Below are positions 6,627 to 8,369 of a stretch of 8,369 bases of DNA, piece after piece. Below the pieces are notes generated by a model that saw only the letters and a list, made by a program, of their open reading frames with translations, had not been told where the DNA came from and ran no database searches. This DNA is from an uncultured bacterium (GTDB lineage: Bacteria > Bdellovibrionota_C > UBA2361 > SZUA-149 > CALKYB01): contig CALIEE010000082.1 in assembly GCA_938022485.1 (NCBI GenBank), forward strand, positions 1-8,369, written 5' to 3'. Both the position numbers and the translations under genes were made by a program. Position 1 is the first letter of the stretch; every line of letters starts with the position of its first letter.

Positions 6627-8028
6627 AGTTACTGAAATATTGTTGGCCGGAGATAATTTTTCCAGCGATAGCGCTTGCTGCCACGGTAGCAGGCGAAGCC
6701 AGGTGAGTGATACTTCCTGGCCCCTGTCGTCCCATAAAGTTTCTGTTTGAAGATGAAATACACCTTGCGCCTGCAGGCACCTTGTCATCATTCATTCCAA
6801 GACACATTGAACAGCCAGGCATTCTAAAGTCAGCTCCCGCTTCCTTGAAGACTTTATCCAGTCCTTCTTTCACTGCAATCTCTCGAACTTCTTCGGAGCC
6901 AGGCACAATATACATAGTGACGCCTTCACTAATCTTTTGTCCCCTTAGAACTTCAGCCACCAAACGAAGGTCTTCAATTCGGCCATTCGTGCAAGAACCA
7001 ACAAAAGCCCATTCAATTGGAGTGCCAGCAATCGCAGCTCCAGCCTTGAGACCTGTGTAGTCCAGGGCTCTTTCAAAGCCTTGGACTTGGCCGTTAGCGA
7101 AGTCACCTGCCACTGGTAAGCTTTGGTCAATCTCAACTCCTTGACCGGGGTTAATACCCCAAGTAACCATCGGCTTTAACTGATCAACATCGATTACAAT
7201 TTCCTGGTCATATTTCGCTCCAGAGTCACTGGCTAAAGACGACCAGTAATCAACCGCTCGCTGCCAATCTTCAGACTTTGGAGCAAAACGCTTTCCTTTT
7301 ATATAGTCGAAAGTCGTCTGATCTGGAGAGATCAAACCCGCTCTGGCTCCGCACTCAATGCTCATGTTGCAGACTGTCATCCGCTCTTCCATAGACATGG
7401 CACGCACTGCTTCTCCGCAGTATTCAACTACGTGTCCGGTTGCTCCACCAACACCGATCTCAGAAATTAGTTTAAGGATGGCATCTTTAGAGAATACTCC
7501 AGGCTGAAACTGTCCTTTGAACTCCACCTTCATGGTTTTCGGTTTTCTTTGAAGCAAACAACCACTAGCCATTACGTGACCAACTTCGCTTGTTCCCACA
7601 CCAAAAGCTAAAGCTCCAAAAGCACCGTGGGTAGAGGTATGGGAATCACCACAAACTATAGTCAGCCCTGGTTGAGTTGCTCCAAGCTCTGGCCCAATCA
7701 CATGGACAATTCCTTGGTTTCCACTGCCAAAGTCGTAAAATGGCACGTCAAACTGTTCAACGTTTTTTCGGAGTGTTTCCACCTGGTTTCTACAGGCATC
7801 ATCAACTATTTGAAGACGGGTTTGGCTAGTAGGAATACTATGGTCCACAGTGGCAAGTAGTTTGCCTCGATTATAAACATCAATCCCTCGAGCCCGTATT
7901 ACATCAAACGCCTGGGCCGAAGTAACTTCGTGAACCATCATTAAGTCAATTGCAAAGATAGCCGGATGACCTTTTTTTTGGGCAACTACGTGCTCATTCC
8001 AAATTTTATCGACAATATTTTTAGCCAT
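6625..8028 (-). CDS. leuC: 3-isopropylmalate dehydratase large subunit
   Basis: LeuC is the Fe-S catalytic subunit of isopropylmalate isomerase, of the aconitase superfamily, and partners LeuD. It has 467 residues, as in E. coli. Cluster cysteines are C346 (VGSCTNGR), C406 and C409 (MPGCSMC). Active-site motifs include ATVDHS (59-64), CGDSHTSTHGAFGALAFGVG (126-145), EVGHVMA (148-154) and the C-terminal SSNRNFMGRQGPGS (426-439) that contacts substrate. The GRQG segment is of the isopropylmalate type rather than aconitase. ATG at 8028-8026 overlaps the end of the leuA-like gene by eight bases (ATGGCTAA). An AAGAAAA just upstream is a poor Shine-Dalgarno, so coupling with the upstream gene is likely. 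Homoaconitase is the closest alternative, made unlikely by leuD, leuB and ilvD next door. Confidence 0.97.
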   Translation of the reverse strand: MAKNIVDKIWNEHVVAQKKGHPAIFAIDLMMVHEVTSAQAFDVIRARGIDVYNRGKLLATVDHSIPTSQTRLQIVDDACRNQVETLRKNVEQFDVPFYDFGSGNQGIVHVIGPELGATQPGLTIVCGDSHTSTHGAFGALAFGVGTSEVGHVMASGCLLQRKPKTMKVEFKGQFQPGVFSKDAILKLISEIGVGGATGHVVEYCGEAVRAMSMEERMTVCNMSIECGARAGLISPDQTTFDYIKGKRFAPKSEDWQRAVDYWSSLASDSGAKYDQEIVIDVDQLKPMVTWGINPGQGVEIDQSLPVAGDFANGQVQGFERALDYTGLKAGAAIAGTPIEWAFVGSCTNGRIEDLRLVAEVLRGQKISEGVTMYIVPGSEEVREIAVKEGLDKVFKEAGADFRMPGCSMCLGMNDDKVPAGARCISSSNRNFMGRQGPGSITHLASPATVAASAIAGKIISGQQYFSN

Positions 8029-8369
8029 TTTTCTTAATCCGATAATGAGTATCTACATAAGCCAAGTTAGCGGCATTAATTAAAGCCTTCATCGCAGCAA
8101 TCTCTAGGTCCTGGTCTTCCCCCTGCCCTTCAAATACATTCTCCTTCTCATCCTCAAGAAGAATGGTTGAAATACTGGTTGAAGAAATGCCCTCGCCTGA
8201 GGACTCACTGCGGTAATTCTGAATTTTCAATCCTGGGTAATACTGGTCAATCGCCTTTTTAAGCGCTGCCAAAGCAGAGTCTTTTCCAGTTGAAGAAGCA
8301 GAGAAATCTCCGTTCACTTCAAAGAACCTACCCTTTAGAAAAATCTCAGATTTGTTGGAGCTTCTGGAA
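8021..8369 (-). CDS. leuA: 2-isopropylmalate synthase-like enzyme, C-terminal regulatory domain only (5' end outside window)
   Basis: The minus-strand frame is open to the window edge, so only the last 115 or so codons are present and the true start is outside. A GTG at 8317 lies inside the frame and is not the gene start. The fragment resembles the LeuA allosteric (LeuA_dimer) domain: an N-terminal strand FFEVNGDFS, a helix GKDSALAALKKAIDQYYP, then LKIQNYR, and finally FEGQGEDQDLEIAAMKALINAANLAY, matching the family G-x-G-x-D-x-D-I-xx-A-x-x-A end. In characterised enzymes this domain binds leucine (or isoleucine in citramalate synthase) for feedback inhibition. The catalytic TIM barrel is not in the window, so isopropylmalate synthase and citramalate synthase (CimA) cannot be separated. 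The symbol leuA rests on position ahead of leuCDB. The YYP spacing before the LKIQNYR strand reminds me of CimA-type proteins. Confidence 0.8.
   Translation of the reverse strand, partial: SRSSNKSEIFLKGRFFEVNGDFSASSTGKDSALAALKKAIDQYYPGLKIQNYRSESSGEGISSTSISTILLEDEKENVFEGQGEDQDLEIAAMKALINAANLAYVDTHYRIKKNG

Noticed and set aside
6707..7060. 117-codon open frame on the plus strand
   Set aside because: It lies wholly antisense inside leuC, whose motifs (C406/C409, GRQG) are in the opposite strand; the product looks like no family.
3238..8028. Signs of horizontal transfer or decay in the leu-ilvD operon
   Set aside because: All four complete genes are full length with intact motifs, tight junctions and no mobile element nearby; this is an ordinary biosynthetic operon.
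8021..8317. A complete 98-residue gene starting at GTG 8317
   Set aside because: The same frame continues open to the window edge with sensible residues, and the product is only the tail domain of a larger synthase.

Overview
The window is 8.4 kb of a bacterial chromosome with moderate-to-low GC and tightly packed genes. It has two blocks that converge at about 3.2 kb, plus two genes cut by the window edges. The cell is probably Gram-negative, but no gene here fixes the phylum. I see no tRNA, rRNA, CRISPR, transposase, integrase or phage gene.

Left edge (1-250, minus): the first 83 codons of an unrecognised, very hydrophobic membrane protein that runs off the window. It is divergent from the next block. 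The 334-base gap between them (251-584) has no convincing gene but holds two clear inverted repeats.

Block A (588-3198, plus): three genes joined by 4-base stop/start overlaps. They are a sterol desaturase/fatty acid hydroxylase family membrane protein with an added cysteine-rich tail, an uncharacterised single-pass membrane protein, and a fusion of an HTTM domain (related to vitamin K-dependent gamma-carboxylase) to a DCC/DUF393 thiol-oxidoreductase-like domain. The overlaps and the all-membrane content suggest one functional unit, perhaps modification of a lipid or a membrane-bound substrate. The substrate cannot be read from the sequence. This is the only part of the window that might be an undescribed system.

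Block B (3238-8369, minus): a branched-chain amino acid operon transcribed right to left: leuA-like (3' end only), leuC, leuD, leuB, ilvD. Junctions are an 8-base overlap, a 9-base gap, a 1-base overlap and a 13-base gap. LeuC and LeuD form isopropylmalate isomerase, LeuB oxidises 3-isopropylmalate, and the leuA-like gene would supply the isomerase substrate. IlvD makes the 2-keto acids that feed valine, isoleucine and leucine synthesis. All complete enzymes keep their catalytic motifs. The operon promoter and any leader lie outside the window.

The two blocks are separated by only 39 bases with no recognisable terminator.
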